Shown piece by piece: positions 1-7,717 of a stretch of DNA of 35,760 nucleotides. The notes below the pieces were generated by a model. It had not been told where the DNA came from and made no database searches. It was given only the letters and a program-made list of their open reading frames with translations. This DNA is from F1-120-MAGs118 sp013360535. Lineage in GTDB: Bacteria; Planctomycetota; UBA1135; GCA-002686595. The position numbers were made by a program, and so were the translations under genes. The stretch covers positions 1-35,760 of the forward strand of contig JAPKHC010000051.1 of the NCBI GenBank assembly GCA_026647215.1. Direction: 5' to 3'. Every line of letters begins with the position of its first letter. Position 1 is the first letter of the stretch.

Positions 1-699
1 CGGCCGCAGCATCTCGTCGAGCAGCACGAGGCCCAGCGGCTGCTCGGGGCACGGATTGCCGCGCCACGTGACGTCGCGTTCCTTGCCGCGCACGCGCGCG
101 TCGAGCTCGATCTTCTCCTCCGGCGCGTACACGGCGTCGAAACCGCCGCCGCGTTCGTTCGCGAACGGCCCGATCACGCGCCAGTCGCGGATCGTGCCCT
201 GCGCGCTGATGAGCTCCGCCGCGGCCGCGACCTCGCCCGAGCGGATCTGCGCGCGCGCACGGATCAGGCCGAGCTGGCTCGCGAGCTCCGGCGGCGTCGC
301 CGCAGCGCTCTCCTCCGGCAGCGCCGCGAGCGCGAGCGGCCACCCGGCCGTCTGCACGAGCAGCCCTTCGAGCATCAGCGCCGCGACGCACGAGTCCGCC
401 ACCAGCGTCTCGTCCTGCCACTGCGCGGCGTCGCAGCGCTCGACAAGCTCCCGCAGCGAGAGCTCGACGGCCTCCAGCGCACGCTCGCGGTCGGCCAGCG
501 CGCGCACGCGCCGCGCCAGCTCCGGCACCGCGGCCACGATCGGGCGCCGTGCGGCTTGCGGGGCCTTGCGGGCGCTCACCGCGGGCGGCGATGCGCTCGC
601 GCCCTGCGCCGCGGCCGGAGCCTCGGCCGTGGGAGCGGCACCCTGACAGGCGCCGAGAGAGACAAGGAACAGGGCGGCCAGGCGAAAGCTTGCATTCAT
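1..699 (-). CDS. Lipoprotein, N-terminal part only (runs off left edge)
   Basis: Reading the minus strand from ATG at 699 gives 233 codons with no stop up to the window edge, so the C-terminus is missing. The N-terminus is a short hydrophobic signal ending in a lipobox (Leu-Gly-Ala-Cys, Cys18), so the protein is probably a secreted lipid-anchored lipoprotein. It is followed by an Ala/Pro-rich linker and a helical region. Around residues 172-190 a Trp-Arg-Val-Ile-Gly-Pro-Phe motif precedes a Gly-rich Phe-Asp stretch and a Pro-Glu-Glu. I associate this W-x-(V/I)-x-G-P-F signature with large planctomycete TPR/transglutaminase-like (DUF3857) proteins, but that family cannot be confirmed from the fragment. 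A GGAGA Shine-Dalgarno-like element lies just upstream of the start. It is divergent from the DUF4870 gene. Confidence 0.7.
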   Translation of the reverse strand, partial: MNASFRLAALFLVSLGACQGAAPTAEAPAAAQGASASPPAVSARKAPQAARRPIVAAVPELARRVRALADRERALEAVELSLRELVERCDAAQWQDETLVADSCVAALMLEGLLVQTAGWPLALAALPEESAAATPPELASQLGLIRARAQIRSGEVAAAAELISAQGTIRDWRVIGPFANERGGGFDAVYAPEEKIELDARVRGKERDVTWRGNPCPEQPLGLVLLDEMLRP

Positions 700-774
700 G
701 CGAATTCTCCGGGCCCGAGAGCGTAACGGCGCCGCTCGGCACCTGTACCGGGCCGCTTGGGAGGAAACACTGCC

Positions 775-1122
775 GTGACGTACGTAGCGACTCAGGACGA
801 CCGCAACCTCGGGATGCTCGCCCACCTGCTGGCCTTTGCCGGCCTGGTGATCCCGCTCGGTTCGATTCTCGGACCGCTGGTGCTGTACCTCGTCAAGCGC
901 GACCAGTCGCCCTTCGTTTCCGACCACGCGCGCGAGTCGCTCAACTTCCAGCTCACGTTGTTCCTCGCCGCGCTGGTCTGCGTGCCGCTGTGTTTCGTCC
1001 TGATCGGCTTCGCCCTGCTCTTCGCCCTGTTCGTGCTCGAGATCGTGCAGGTCATCAAGGCCACGATCGCCGCGAGCGAAGGCCGCAACTACGACTACCC
1101 GTTCTGCCTGCGCCTCGTCTGA
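775..1122 (+). CDS. DUF4870 family small integral membrane protein
   Basis: A 115-residue protein with three hydrophobic segments (roughly residues 13-38, 55-75 and 77-95). It carries the family hallmarks: an N-terminal Asp-Asp-Arg-Asn-Leu-Gly-Met-Leu-Ala-His, a central Phe-Val-x-Asp-His-Ala-Arg-Glu-Ser-Leu-Asn-Phe-Gln, and a C-terminal Ala-x-x-Gly-Arg-Asn-Tyr-Asp-Tyr-Pro. These match DUF4870 (Tic20-like) proteins of the cytoplasmic membrane, whose function is not established. GTG at 775 is preferred over the upstream TTG at 757 because GGGAGGA at 759-765 sits about 9 nt before it. The gene stands alone between a divergent lipoprotein gene and the DUF1080 gene. Confidence 0.88.
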   Translation: MTYVATQDDRNLGMLAHLLAFAGLVIPLGSILGPLVLYLVKRDQSPFVSDHARESLNFQLTLFLAALVCVPLCFVLIGFALLFALFVLEIVQVIKATIAASEGRNYDYPFCLRLV

Positions 1123-1146
1123 CATCCCACGGGTGCGAAGTATGCT
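1119..1146 (+). promoter_or_regulatory. Candidate sigma-70-type promoter of the DUF1080 gene
   Basis: CTGACA at 1119-1124 and TATGCT at 1141-1146 are separated by 16 bp, close to the TTGACA/TATAAT consensus. The -10 box lies 10 bp before ATG 1157, so a transcript starting at the usual distance would have a leader of only a few bases. The -35 box overlaps the stop codon of the preceding gene. Inferred from sequence only. Confidence 0.4.
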
Positions 1147-1156
1147 GGCGCGCACC

Positions 1157-1843
1157 ATGCGCACCCTGCTCCTCGCCGCCCTCGCGCTCTCCTTCGCCGC
1201 CGCTTGCCGCACCACCGAGTGCGGCGGCGCGCCGCGTTCGCTCTTCAATGGCCGTGACCTCACCGGCTGGCACGCCGACGTGCCGGCCGCGGATCGGGAG
1301 CCCAACCTCGCGCCGTCCTTCGTCGTGCAGGACGGCCTGCTCGTCAGCCTCGGCTCGCCGGAGGGGCACCTGATCACCGACGAGGTCTTCCGCGACTACC
1401 GCCTCGTGCTCGAGTACCGCTGGCCCGGCGAGCCCGGCAACTGCGGCGTGCTCGTCCACGCCTCGATCCCGCGCCGCCTGTACGGCATGTTCCCGCAGTC
1501 GATCGAGTGCCAGCTGCACGTCGGCAACGCCGGGGATTTCTGGTGCATCGGCGAGAACATCCGCGTGCCCGACGAGGAGGCGCGCCGCGGCCCGCGCCCG
1601 AACTGGGGCGTCGACGGCGACAAGGCGCGCCGCATCAAGAACCTGACCGACGACTCGGAGCACGCGCCGGGCGAGTGGAACGAGATGGTGATCGAGTGCC
1701 GCGGCATGCAGGTCGACGTGTGGGTCAACGGCGACCTCGTCAACCACGGTTTCGACTGCACGGCCACCGAGGGACGGATCGCCCTGCAGGCCGAAGGCGC
1801 GCGCTGCGAGTTCCGCAAGCTCGAGCTGGCGCCGCTGCGCTGA
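1157..1843 (+). CDS. DUF1080 (3-keto-disaccharide hydrolase fold) lipoprotein
   Basis: From ATG 1157 the product is 228 residues, starting with a signal peptide and a lipobox (Ala-Ala-Ala-Cys). The mature part opens with Leu-Phe-Asn-Gly-Arg-Asp-Leu-Thr-Gly-Trp-His, the signature of DUF1080/3-keto-disaccharide hydrolase domains, a concanavalin-like jelly-roll fold abundant in Planctomycetota. Other family features are the Gly-Asn-Cys-Gly-Val-Leu-Val-His strand, a Glu-Cys-Gln-Leu segment, and the Gly-Glu-Trp-Asn-Glu-x-x-Ile and Gly-Arg-Ile-Ala-Leu-Gln-Ala-Glu strands near the end. The likely role is binding or cleaving a sugar substrate at the cell surface; the substrate is unknown. An in-frame ATG at 1142 and GTG at 1133 are alternatives, but 1157 best fits the signal peptide and the candidate promoter. 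Confidence 0.9.
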   Translation: MRTLLLAALALSFAAACRTTECGGAPRSLFNGRDLTGWHADVPAADREPNLAPSFVVQDGLLVSLGSPEGHLITDEVFRDYRLVLEYRWPGEPGNCGVLVHASIPRRLYGMFPQSIECQLHVGNAGDFWCIGENIRVPDEEARRGPRPNWGVDGDKARRIKNLTDDSEHAPGEWNEMVIECRGMQVDVWVNGDLVNHGFDCTATEGRIALQAEGARCEFRKLELAPLR

Positions 1844-1892
1844 CGGGCGTTCCGCCAGTGGTGGCCAGGAGCTCGTCCGTCCGGGCCTTCGG

Positions 1893-1898
1893 TAGACT
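1893..1898 (+). promoter_or_regulatory. TAGACT box 7 bp before a GTG start (possible leaderless -10)
   Basis: TAGACT is followed by 7 bp and then GTG 1906. There is no Shine-Dalgarno sequence. A -10 element at this distance would place the transcript start at the start codon. The same arrangement (TAGGCT, 7 bp, GTG) recurs at 30314. Confidence 0.35.
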
Positions 1899-1905
1899 TG
1901 GCGGC

Positions 1906-4900
1906 GTGTCGGCCGCTCCCTCGACGCTGCTCGTGCTGCTCGCTCCCGCGCTCGTCGCGGGGCCGGCACTCGCGCGCACTCCGCAGGGTGAGGACGAGAC
2001 GGTCGGGCGCATCGCGGACTCTCCGCCGCCGCGGCTCGCCGACCTGCTCAACCGGCGCGACGCGAGCGTCGACGGCTGGCAGAGTGAGGTCGATGGCGAG
2101 CGCGCGCAGCAGGCGCTGTACGCCCTCGCGGCCCTGATCGCCTGCCGCACGGAAGACTGCGAGGCGACGCTCGTTCCGCTGTGCGAGCCGAGCGTGCGCG
2201 CGAGCGTGTTGCGCCCCGGCGAGCTCGCGCTCGTGCACGACACTGGCGAGCTGCAGGTGCGTCGACCCGCGGCGGCTTGGGCGGCGCAATTCGTGCACGA
2301 AGGCCCATCGGGACTGCTGCGCGCGCTGCGCGAGCTCGGGGCCGGTCACGCGGATGCGGCGAGTCCGAAGGCCTCGATCAAGGTGTTCTCGATCGAGGAA
2401 CTGCCCGGTGGCTTCGCGACCCGCTCCTACGTCTGGATCGCGTCGCGCTCCGTCGCGGGCGGCGTCCAGCAGAACGGGACCTGGCGTTGCGAGTGGACTC
2501 GCGGCGAGGGCGAGGCGCTGCCGCGCCTGCGCAGCGTGCAGCTCGAGCGTTACGACGAAGCGAGCGACCGACGCGCGCGTCCGATGTTCGTCGACTGCAC
2601 CAAGGCCACGCTCGGCGGCACGCGCCGGATGACGGAGCAGCTCGTCCACGGCATCGACCACTGGGCCGCGGGGCTCGACGCGCATCTGGGCATCGCGCTC
2701 GGCGGCTACGAGGGCCTGTGCGTCGGCGATGCCGATGGCGACGGGCTCGAGGACCTGTACGTGGGCCAGCCCGGAGGCCTGCCGAACGCGCTGTTCCTGC
2801 AGCAGCCCGACGGCAGTTTTCGCGAGGTGGCGGCCGAGAGTGGCGTCGACTGGCTCGACTCGACGCCGAGCGCGCTGTTCTGCGACCTCGACCGCGACGG
2901 AGACCTCGACCTCGCGATCCAGACCGATCCCAACCTGCTCCTGATGGAGAACGATGGCCGCGCGCGCTTCACGCTGCGCGCCTCGCTGCGCACGTGGGGC
3001 ACCGAGTCGATCGCCGCCGCCGATTACGACGAGGACGGCGACCTCGACCTGTACGTCTGCAACTACATGATTCCCGACACGGCCGAGCGCGCGCCGCTGC
3101 CTTACCACGACGCCAACAACGGGCGCGCGAACGTGCTCCTGCGCAACGACACCGCCGCGGGCGCGTGGAAGTTCGTCGAGGTGACCGACGAGGTCGGGCT
3201 CGACCACCGCAACCACCGCTACAGCTTCGCCGCCTGCTGGGAGGACTACGACGACGACGGCGACCTCGACCTGTACGTCGCCAACGATTTCGGCCGCAAC
3301 AACCTGTACCGCAACGACGGCGGGCGCTTCCGCGACGTGGCCGACCTCGCCGGAGTGGAGGACATGGCCGCGGGCATGGGCGTGAGCTGGGGCGACTTCG
3401 ACCAGGACGGGCTCGTCGACCTGCACGTGGGGAACATGTTTTCCTCGGCCGGCGGGCGCATCGCGTTCCAGCGGCGCTTCATGGAGGGCGCGAGCGAGGA
3501 ACTGCGCTCGAGCTACCAGCGCCACGCGCGCGGGAACTCGCTCTTCCGCAACCTCGGCGACGGCACGTTCGCGGACGTCAGCGAGGAGGCCGGGATCACG
3601 ATGGGGCGCTGGGCCTGGGGCTCCACGTTCGTCGACTTCGACAACGACGGCCGCCCCGATCTTTTCACCCCCAACGGTTTCCTCACGGGCGAGGATCCGG
3701 CGGACTTGTGAAGTTTCTACTGGCGGCAGGTCGTGTCGCGTTCACCCACGGAGACCACGGGCGGAGATCGCGGGGGCTACCTCGCGAGCTGGGCCGCGCT
3801 CAACCGCCTGATGCGCCAGGGCACGTCCTTCAGCGGGCGCGAGCAGAACACGTCCTACGTCAACACCGGCGACGGGCGCTTCTGCGACGTGTCGTCGCTC
3901 ACGGGCCTGGGCTTCAAGGACGACGCGCGCTCGATCGCGACGGTCGACCTCGACCACGACGGCGACCTCGACGCGTGGCTCGCCAACCGCACGGGACCGC
4001 GGCTCCGCTTCCTGCGCAACGAGCAGTCGAGCGGCAACCGCTTCGTCGCGCTGCGGCTGCGCGGCGTGCGCAGCAACACCGACGGCATCGGCGCGCGAGT
4101 CGAGGTGCACCTGCGCGACGGGCGCAAGCTCGTGCGTTCGCTGCACGCCGGCGAAGGCTTCCTTGCGCAGTCGACGTTGTGGCTGCACTTCGGGCTGGGG
4201 CGCGCGGGCGAGGTCGAGCGCGTGCGCGTGCGCTGGCCCCGGTCGGCCGAAGGAGGCGAACATGAGGAATTCGCGCTGCCTGCGGAAGGCGGGCACTTCC
4301 TCTTGCGCGAAGGCGGTGGTCAGGCGGAGCGCTGGACCCCGCCCGTGCGCACGGTGAGGCTCGAGCCCGGCGAGGTCGAGCTTCCCGCGCGCAGCTCCGC
4401 CGCGCGCATCGTGCTCGCCGAGCCCGTGCCGATGCCGGCGCTCGACTGCGTTCTCGCTGACGGTTCGGCGCGTCGGCTGCTGCCCGCCGGAGGGCGACCG
4501 CGGCTGGTGGCGCTGTGGGCGAGCTGGTGTGCGCCGTGCGTCAAGGAACTGCGCGGCCTCGCGGCGGAACGCGAGCTGTGGGCGAAGCTCGGGCTCGAGC
4601 TCGTCACGCTCAGCGCCGACGAGGAGGCGACGCAGAAGGACGCGCAGGAGTTGCTCGCCGGGATTGCCTTCCCCGGGGCCAGCGCGTTCGCGACGCCGGC
4701 GAGCGTCGACGCGCTCGACGTCCTGCAGCGCGGCCTGCTCGAGCTCAAGCGCCGCATCGCGCTGCCGACGAGCTTCCTCGTCGACGAGCAGGGACGTGTC
4801 GTCGTGATCTACCGCGGTCCGGTCGAGGCGCAGGTGCTGCAGCGCGACCTCGCGCTGTGCAGCGCGACGCCGGAGCAACGCCGCGCCGCGGCGTCTGCCT

Positions 4901-5364
4901 TCCCGGGGCGCTGGCACGCGGCGCCGCCCCGGCCCGACCTCGGCGCGATCGCCGCCCAGTTCGCCGAGCAGGGACTCGCCGAGCTCGCCGCCGACTACCG
5001 CCAGCACCAGTTCCAGCTCCGCCAGACCAGCCGGGCCGGCATGCTGAACGAGTTCGGGCTCGTGCGCGCGCGGCAAGGCCAGCTCGAACAGGCGATCGCG
5101 CACTTCCGCGACGCGGTCGAGCTCGAGCCGGATTTCTTCGACGCGCGCAGCAACCTCGCGACCGCGCTGCACGAGGTCGGGCAAGTCGAGGAGGCGATCC
5201 GCCACTACGAAGGCGCGCTGCGCGTGCAGTCGACGGCGACCGAGGTGCTCCACAACCTCTACCTCGCCTGCAAGACGCTCGGACGCGAGGAGCGGGCGCA
5301 GGAGGTGCTCGCCGCTTTCGAGGTGCTCGATCCTGTCCGTGCGGCGGCCCTGCGCGCCCGCTGA
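1906..5364 (+). pseudogene. FG-GAP/ASPIC-UnbV + TlpA-like thioredoxin + TPR fusion, interrupted by in-frame TGA
   Basis: One continuous reading frame of 1,152 codons is broken only by TGA at 3709-3711 (codon 602). Before it lie a signal peptide (1-25), an N-terminal region and at least six Ca-binding-type FG-GAP/VCBS repeats of the Asp-x-Asp-x-Asp-Gly-x-x-Asp-Leu kind (about residues 275, 328, 374, 447, 497 and 578). After it the same frame resumes with Ser-Phe-Tyr-Trp-Arg-Gln-Val-Val, another FG-GAP repeat (about 682), an ASPIC/UnbV domain (711-778), a TlpA/redoxin domain with an intact Trp-Cys-Ala-Pro-Cys (Cys874/Cys877), and TPRs (1046-1145). In the CRTAC1-like family an uninterrupted Asp-Leu-x-Ser-Phe-(Phe/Tyr)-Trp is expected here, so the stop falls inside a conserved core. 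Start GTG 1906 is chosen for the signal peptide. This is either a recent nonsense mutation, a sequencing error, or recoding. Separate translation of the two halves (second start GTG 3733) seems unlikely. The intact product would be an exported thiol-redox beta-propeller protein. Confidence 0.8.
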
Positions 5365-5370
5365 GAGCGC

Positions 5371-7461
5371 TCAGCGCACGCGCACGACGTCGACGATTCC
5401 GTCGCCGACCTCGAGGCTGTCGAGCACGTCGAAGCCCTCGCGCAGCTCGCCGAAGATCGTGTAGCGGCCGTCGAGGTGCGGCGTCGCGCGGTGCGTGAGG
5501 AAGATCTGGCTGCCGCCGGAGTCGGGGTCCTCGTTGCGCGGCATGCCAAGCGAGCCGCGCACGTACTTGCGTGGGCCGATCTCGTGGCGCAGCGCCTCGC
5601 CGCGGCCGCGCCAGGTGCCACCGCCGTTGCCGTCGCGCCGGTAATCGCCGCCCTGCGCGACGAAGTCGGGCACGACGCGATGCCACGGCGTCCCGTCGTA
5701 GTGGTCGCGCGCGGCGAGCGTGAGGAAGTTGTGGACGTGCAGCGGCGCTTCAGTGGGGAAGAGCTCGATCCGCAACGTTCCCCGCGACGTCACGACGTCG
5801 ACGATCGGATTCGCGGTGAAGTGGGGGAGCTCGATCGGCACCACCGGTGCGTGCGGAACGACGACGTCCGCGGGAATGTCGTGGCCGAGTTTCGCGAGCT
5901 CCTCACGCGCGACACGGCGCACGAACGGGCTCGCATCGGTCAGCGCGGGCACGAGCAGCGGCCACGCGCTCTCGCCACAACCCTTCGCCACCGCTCGCAG
6001 CGCGTTGAAGCGGATCTCGTTGGCGCCGTCGCCGTTCGACCTCACGAAACAGCGCTGCAGCGGCTCAAAATCGCTCGCGTCGGGCTTCTCGAGCAGCGCC
6101 GTCACCGCCGCGAGCCGCAGGCCGTTGTCTCCGAACGCGAGCGCCGCGTGCAGCGCCTCGCGCACGCGTGGAGCGTCGAACGTACCCGCGAGTTCGATCG
6201 CGACGCCGCCGACGGCGAAGTCGGGATCCTTGAAGCACTCGAGCAGCACCGGCAGCGCGCGCTCGGCATCGAGTGCCGCCACGCCGCGCAGCACGCCGAT
6301 ACGCTCCTCGCGCGACATTCGGCTGTAGAGCGTGCCCACGAGCTCCAGCGTCTGGTCCGCCACACCACCTTCGACCTTGTCGTGCACCAGCGAGCGCAGT
6401 CCAGCCTCGTACATCGCCCCGCGCACCCAAGGTGAGGATTCCTGCGGGCTGGCGCTCCCCAACGCACGCGCCTCGACCCCCAGCGCCTGCAACTTCGCGT
6501 ACAGGCTCGCGTCCTTCTCGAGCGCGACGCCGAGCGCCTCCCACGCGCAGCGGCGCACGCTCGCGTTCGCGTGCCGCGTCGCCGCGGCGAGCTGCGCGAC
6601 GCTCTCGCTGTCGCCGAACGTGCCGAGCGCGAGCAGCGCCTCGCAGGCCACGCGCGCATCGGAGTCCGCCGCCGCGTCGACGAGCTCCCGTCGCACGTCC
6701 GCCTGCGTCGCGATCGCCCGCAGCCCGCGCACGGCGAAGATGCGCTGCTCCGCATCGGTCGAGCTCGCGTACCTGCGGAACACTCCGACTGCCGCACTCG
6801 CCTTGCGCCGCTCGAGCGCGAACAGCGCGAGCGTGACCACGTCGCGATCGGTCTCCAGCGCCAGCCGCTCCACGAGCCGCGCGTCCACTTCCGCCGCGTC
6901 CGCCTCTTTCGTCGGCCAGCGCGATGCACCCTGCGCCGCCTCGGCCCGCACGCGCGGGTCGGCGTCGTGCAGGCCCGCGAGCATGCGCTGGCGCAGCTCC
7001 GGCCGCTCGAGCTTCGTCGCCGCCTCGAGCGCCCGCGCGCGCACCTCGGCCTCGGCATCCGCCGCGTGCTCGTCGAGCGCCACGAACAGCAGCGTGTCCG
7101 CCGCGCTCGCGTCGCCGCGTTGCCCCAGCCCGAAGGCCGCCGCCGCCCGCACCCGCGCGTCCTCGTCCTTGAGCAGCCCGAGCAGCGCCCGCGTCACCTG
7201 TGCGCCCTCTTCCGGCCACGGCAAGCGCCCGAGCGCGACGGCAACCCGCCGACGTACCTCCGGCGCCGGATTCCGGACAAGCGATTCGTCCCATTCCGGT
7301 CCTGCTTCCCCGGCCCACACCCGCGCGTCCTCGAGCGCCGCGATCCGCGCCAGCTCGGGCGGAGCCTCTCCGCCTCCGACCGTGGCGCAGCCCACGAGCA
7401 GCACCGCCAGACCCCACGCTCCGCACCGCCCGATCCGCCCGTTGCCGCTCGCGCGCCTCAT
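5371..7461 (-). CDS. HEAT-repeat lipoprotein with C-terminal cyclophilin-type peptidyl-prolyl isomerase
   Basis: The 696-residue product has a signal peptide with lipobox (Leu-Val-Gly-Cys). Residues about 60-540 are helical HEAT-like repeats with recurring Asp-x-x-Val-Arg-x-x-Ala-Ala-x-Ala-Leu-Gly patterns. A complete cyclophilin domain occupies residues 551-696: Gly-Thr-Leu-Arg-Ile-Glu-Leu near its start, Trp-His-Arg-Val-Val-Pro-Asp-Phe (catalytic-type Arg595), Gln-Gly-Gly-Asp, Gly-Ser-Leu-Gly-Met-Pro-Arg, Ser-Gln-Ile-Phe-Leu, and Leu-Asp-Gly-x-Tyr-Thr-Ile-Phe-Gly. Family knowledge predicts cis-trans isomerisation of prolyl bonds in exported proteins, with the HEAT solenoid as a binding scaffold. 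The usual Phe before His-Arg is Trp here. It converges on the fusion gene with 6 bp between stop codons. A TAGCGT box (7468-7473, minus strand) lies 6 bp before the ATG. Confidence 0.92.
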   Translation of the reverse strand: MRRASGNGRIGRCGAWGLAVLLVGCATVGGGEAPPELARIAALEDARVWAGEAGPEWDESLVRNPAPEVRRRVAVALGRLPWPEEGAQVTRALLGLLKDEDARVRAAAAFGLGQRGDASAADTLLFVALDEHAADAEAEVRARALEAATKLERPELRQRMLAGLHDADPRVRAEAAQGASRWPTKEADAAEVDARLVERLALETDRDVVTLALFALERRKASAAVGVFRRYASSTDAEQRIFAVRGLRAIATQADVRRELVDAAADSDARVACEALLALGTFGDSESVAQLAAATRHANASVRRCAWEALGVALEKDASLYAKLQALGVEARALGSASPQESSPWVRGAMYEAGLRSLVHDKVEGGVADQTLELVGTLYSRMSREERIGVLRGVAALDAERALPVLLECFKDPDFAVGGVAIELAGTFDAPRVREALHAALAFGDNGLRLAAVTALLEKPDASDFEPLQRCFVRSNGDGANEIRFNALRAVAKGCGESAWPLLVPALTDASPFVRRVAREELAKLGHDIPADVVVPHAPVVPIELPHFTANPIVDVVTSRGTLRIELFPTEAPLHVHNFLTLAARDHYDGTPWHRVVPDFVAQGGDYRRDGNGGGTWRGRGEALRHEIGPRKYVRGSLGMPRNEDPDSGGSQIFLTHRATPHLDGRYTIFGELREGFDVLDSLEVGDGIVDVVRVR

Positions 7462-7585
7462 GGGCTCACGCTACCGCGGTCCGGGCCTTGTAACTCGTTC
7501 CCGACCCATTGGAAAAACTGCTCTCGGCCGACGCCCAGCCGCTCGCTCACCCCTCCGCGGGCCTGCCTAGGCCGATCTGCGCACT

Positions 7586-7601
7586 TTGGCACGGTGCTTG
7601 C
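7586..7601 (+). promoter_or_regulatory. Candidate sigma-54 (RpoN) -24/-12 promoter
   Basis: TTGGCACG, four bases, then TTGC matches the sigma-54 consensus at every highly conserved position; the -24 GG is at 7588-7589 and the -12 GC at 7600-7601. It lies in a protein-free gap and faces away from the HEAT-cyclophilin gene. The expected transcript start is near 7613. No protein gene on this strand follows, so the target may be a small RNA. Confidence 0.55.
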
Positions 7602-7612
7602 CATGGGTGGCA

Positions 7613-7690
7613 CGCGAGAGACACTCGACTCTGGGAGAGAGGCAGCGGGCCGGCGCGGTTTGAACCGTGCCGGCCCGCTCACTTTCCCGT
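7613..7690 (+). ncRNA. Candidate short RNA from the sigma-54 promoter, ending in a strong hairpin
   Basis: Between the predicted start near 7613 and the convergent cytochrome gene lies a purine-rich stretch (two GAGAG boxes) and then a 16-bp inverted repeat, 7645-7660 against 7663-7678, with a 2-base apex. The only non-Watson-Crick position (7655/7668) is a G-U wobble when read on the plus strand but a C-A mismatch on the minus strand, favouring function in plus-strand RNA. The bases after the hairpin (TCACTTTCCC) are only weakly U-rich. The same hairpin could end the minus-strand cytochrome transcript, whose stop is at 7718, so the RNA gene is a hypothesis. Nothing else is seen in 7462-7585. 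Confidence 0.35.
7645..7678. terminator. 16-bp hairpin downstream of the cytochrome gene (terminator-like)
   Basis: A GC-rich inverted repeat 40 bp beyond the stop codon of the minus-strand cytochrome gene. It lacks a strong U-tract on either strand. It may terminate the cytochrome mRNA, the candidate plus-strand RNA, or both. Confidence 0.5.
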
Positions 7691-7717
7691 CCGGGGCGCT
7701 GGCCCCGGCGCGCGCGA

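Noticed and set aside
1396..3525. Long minus-strand open frames opposite the fusion gene, and similar long antisense frames elsewhere
   Set aside because: They are Arg/Ala/Val-rich low-complexity translations produced by high third-position GC, with no domains or signal sequences.
3709..3780. Selenocysteine insertion at the in-frame TGA
   Set aside because: The family position is not a Cys/redox site, and no clear SECIS-like hairpin directly follows the TGA; nonsense mutation or sequence error is simpler.
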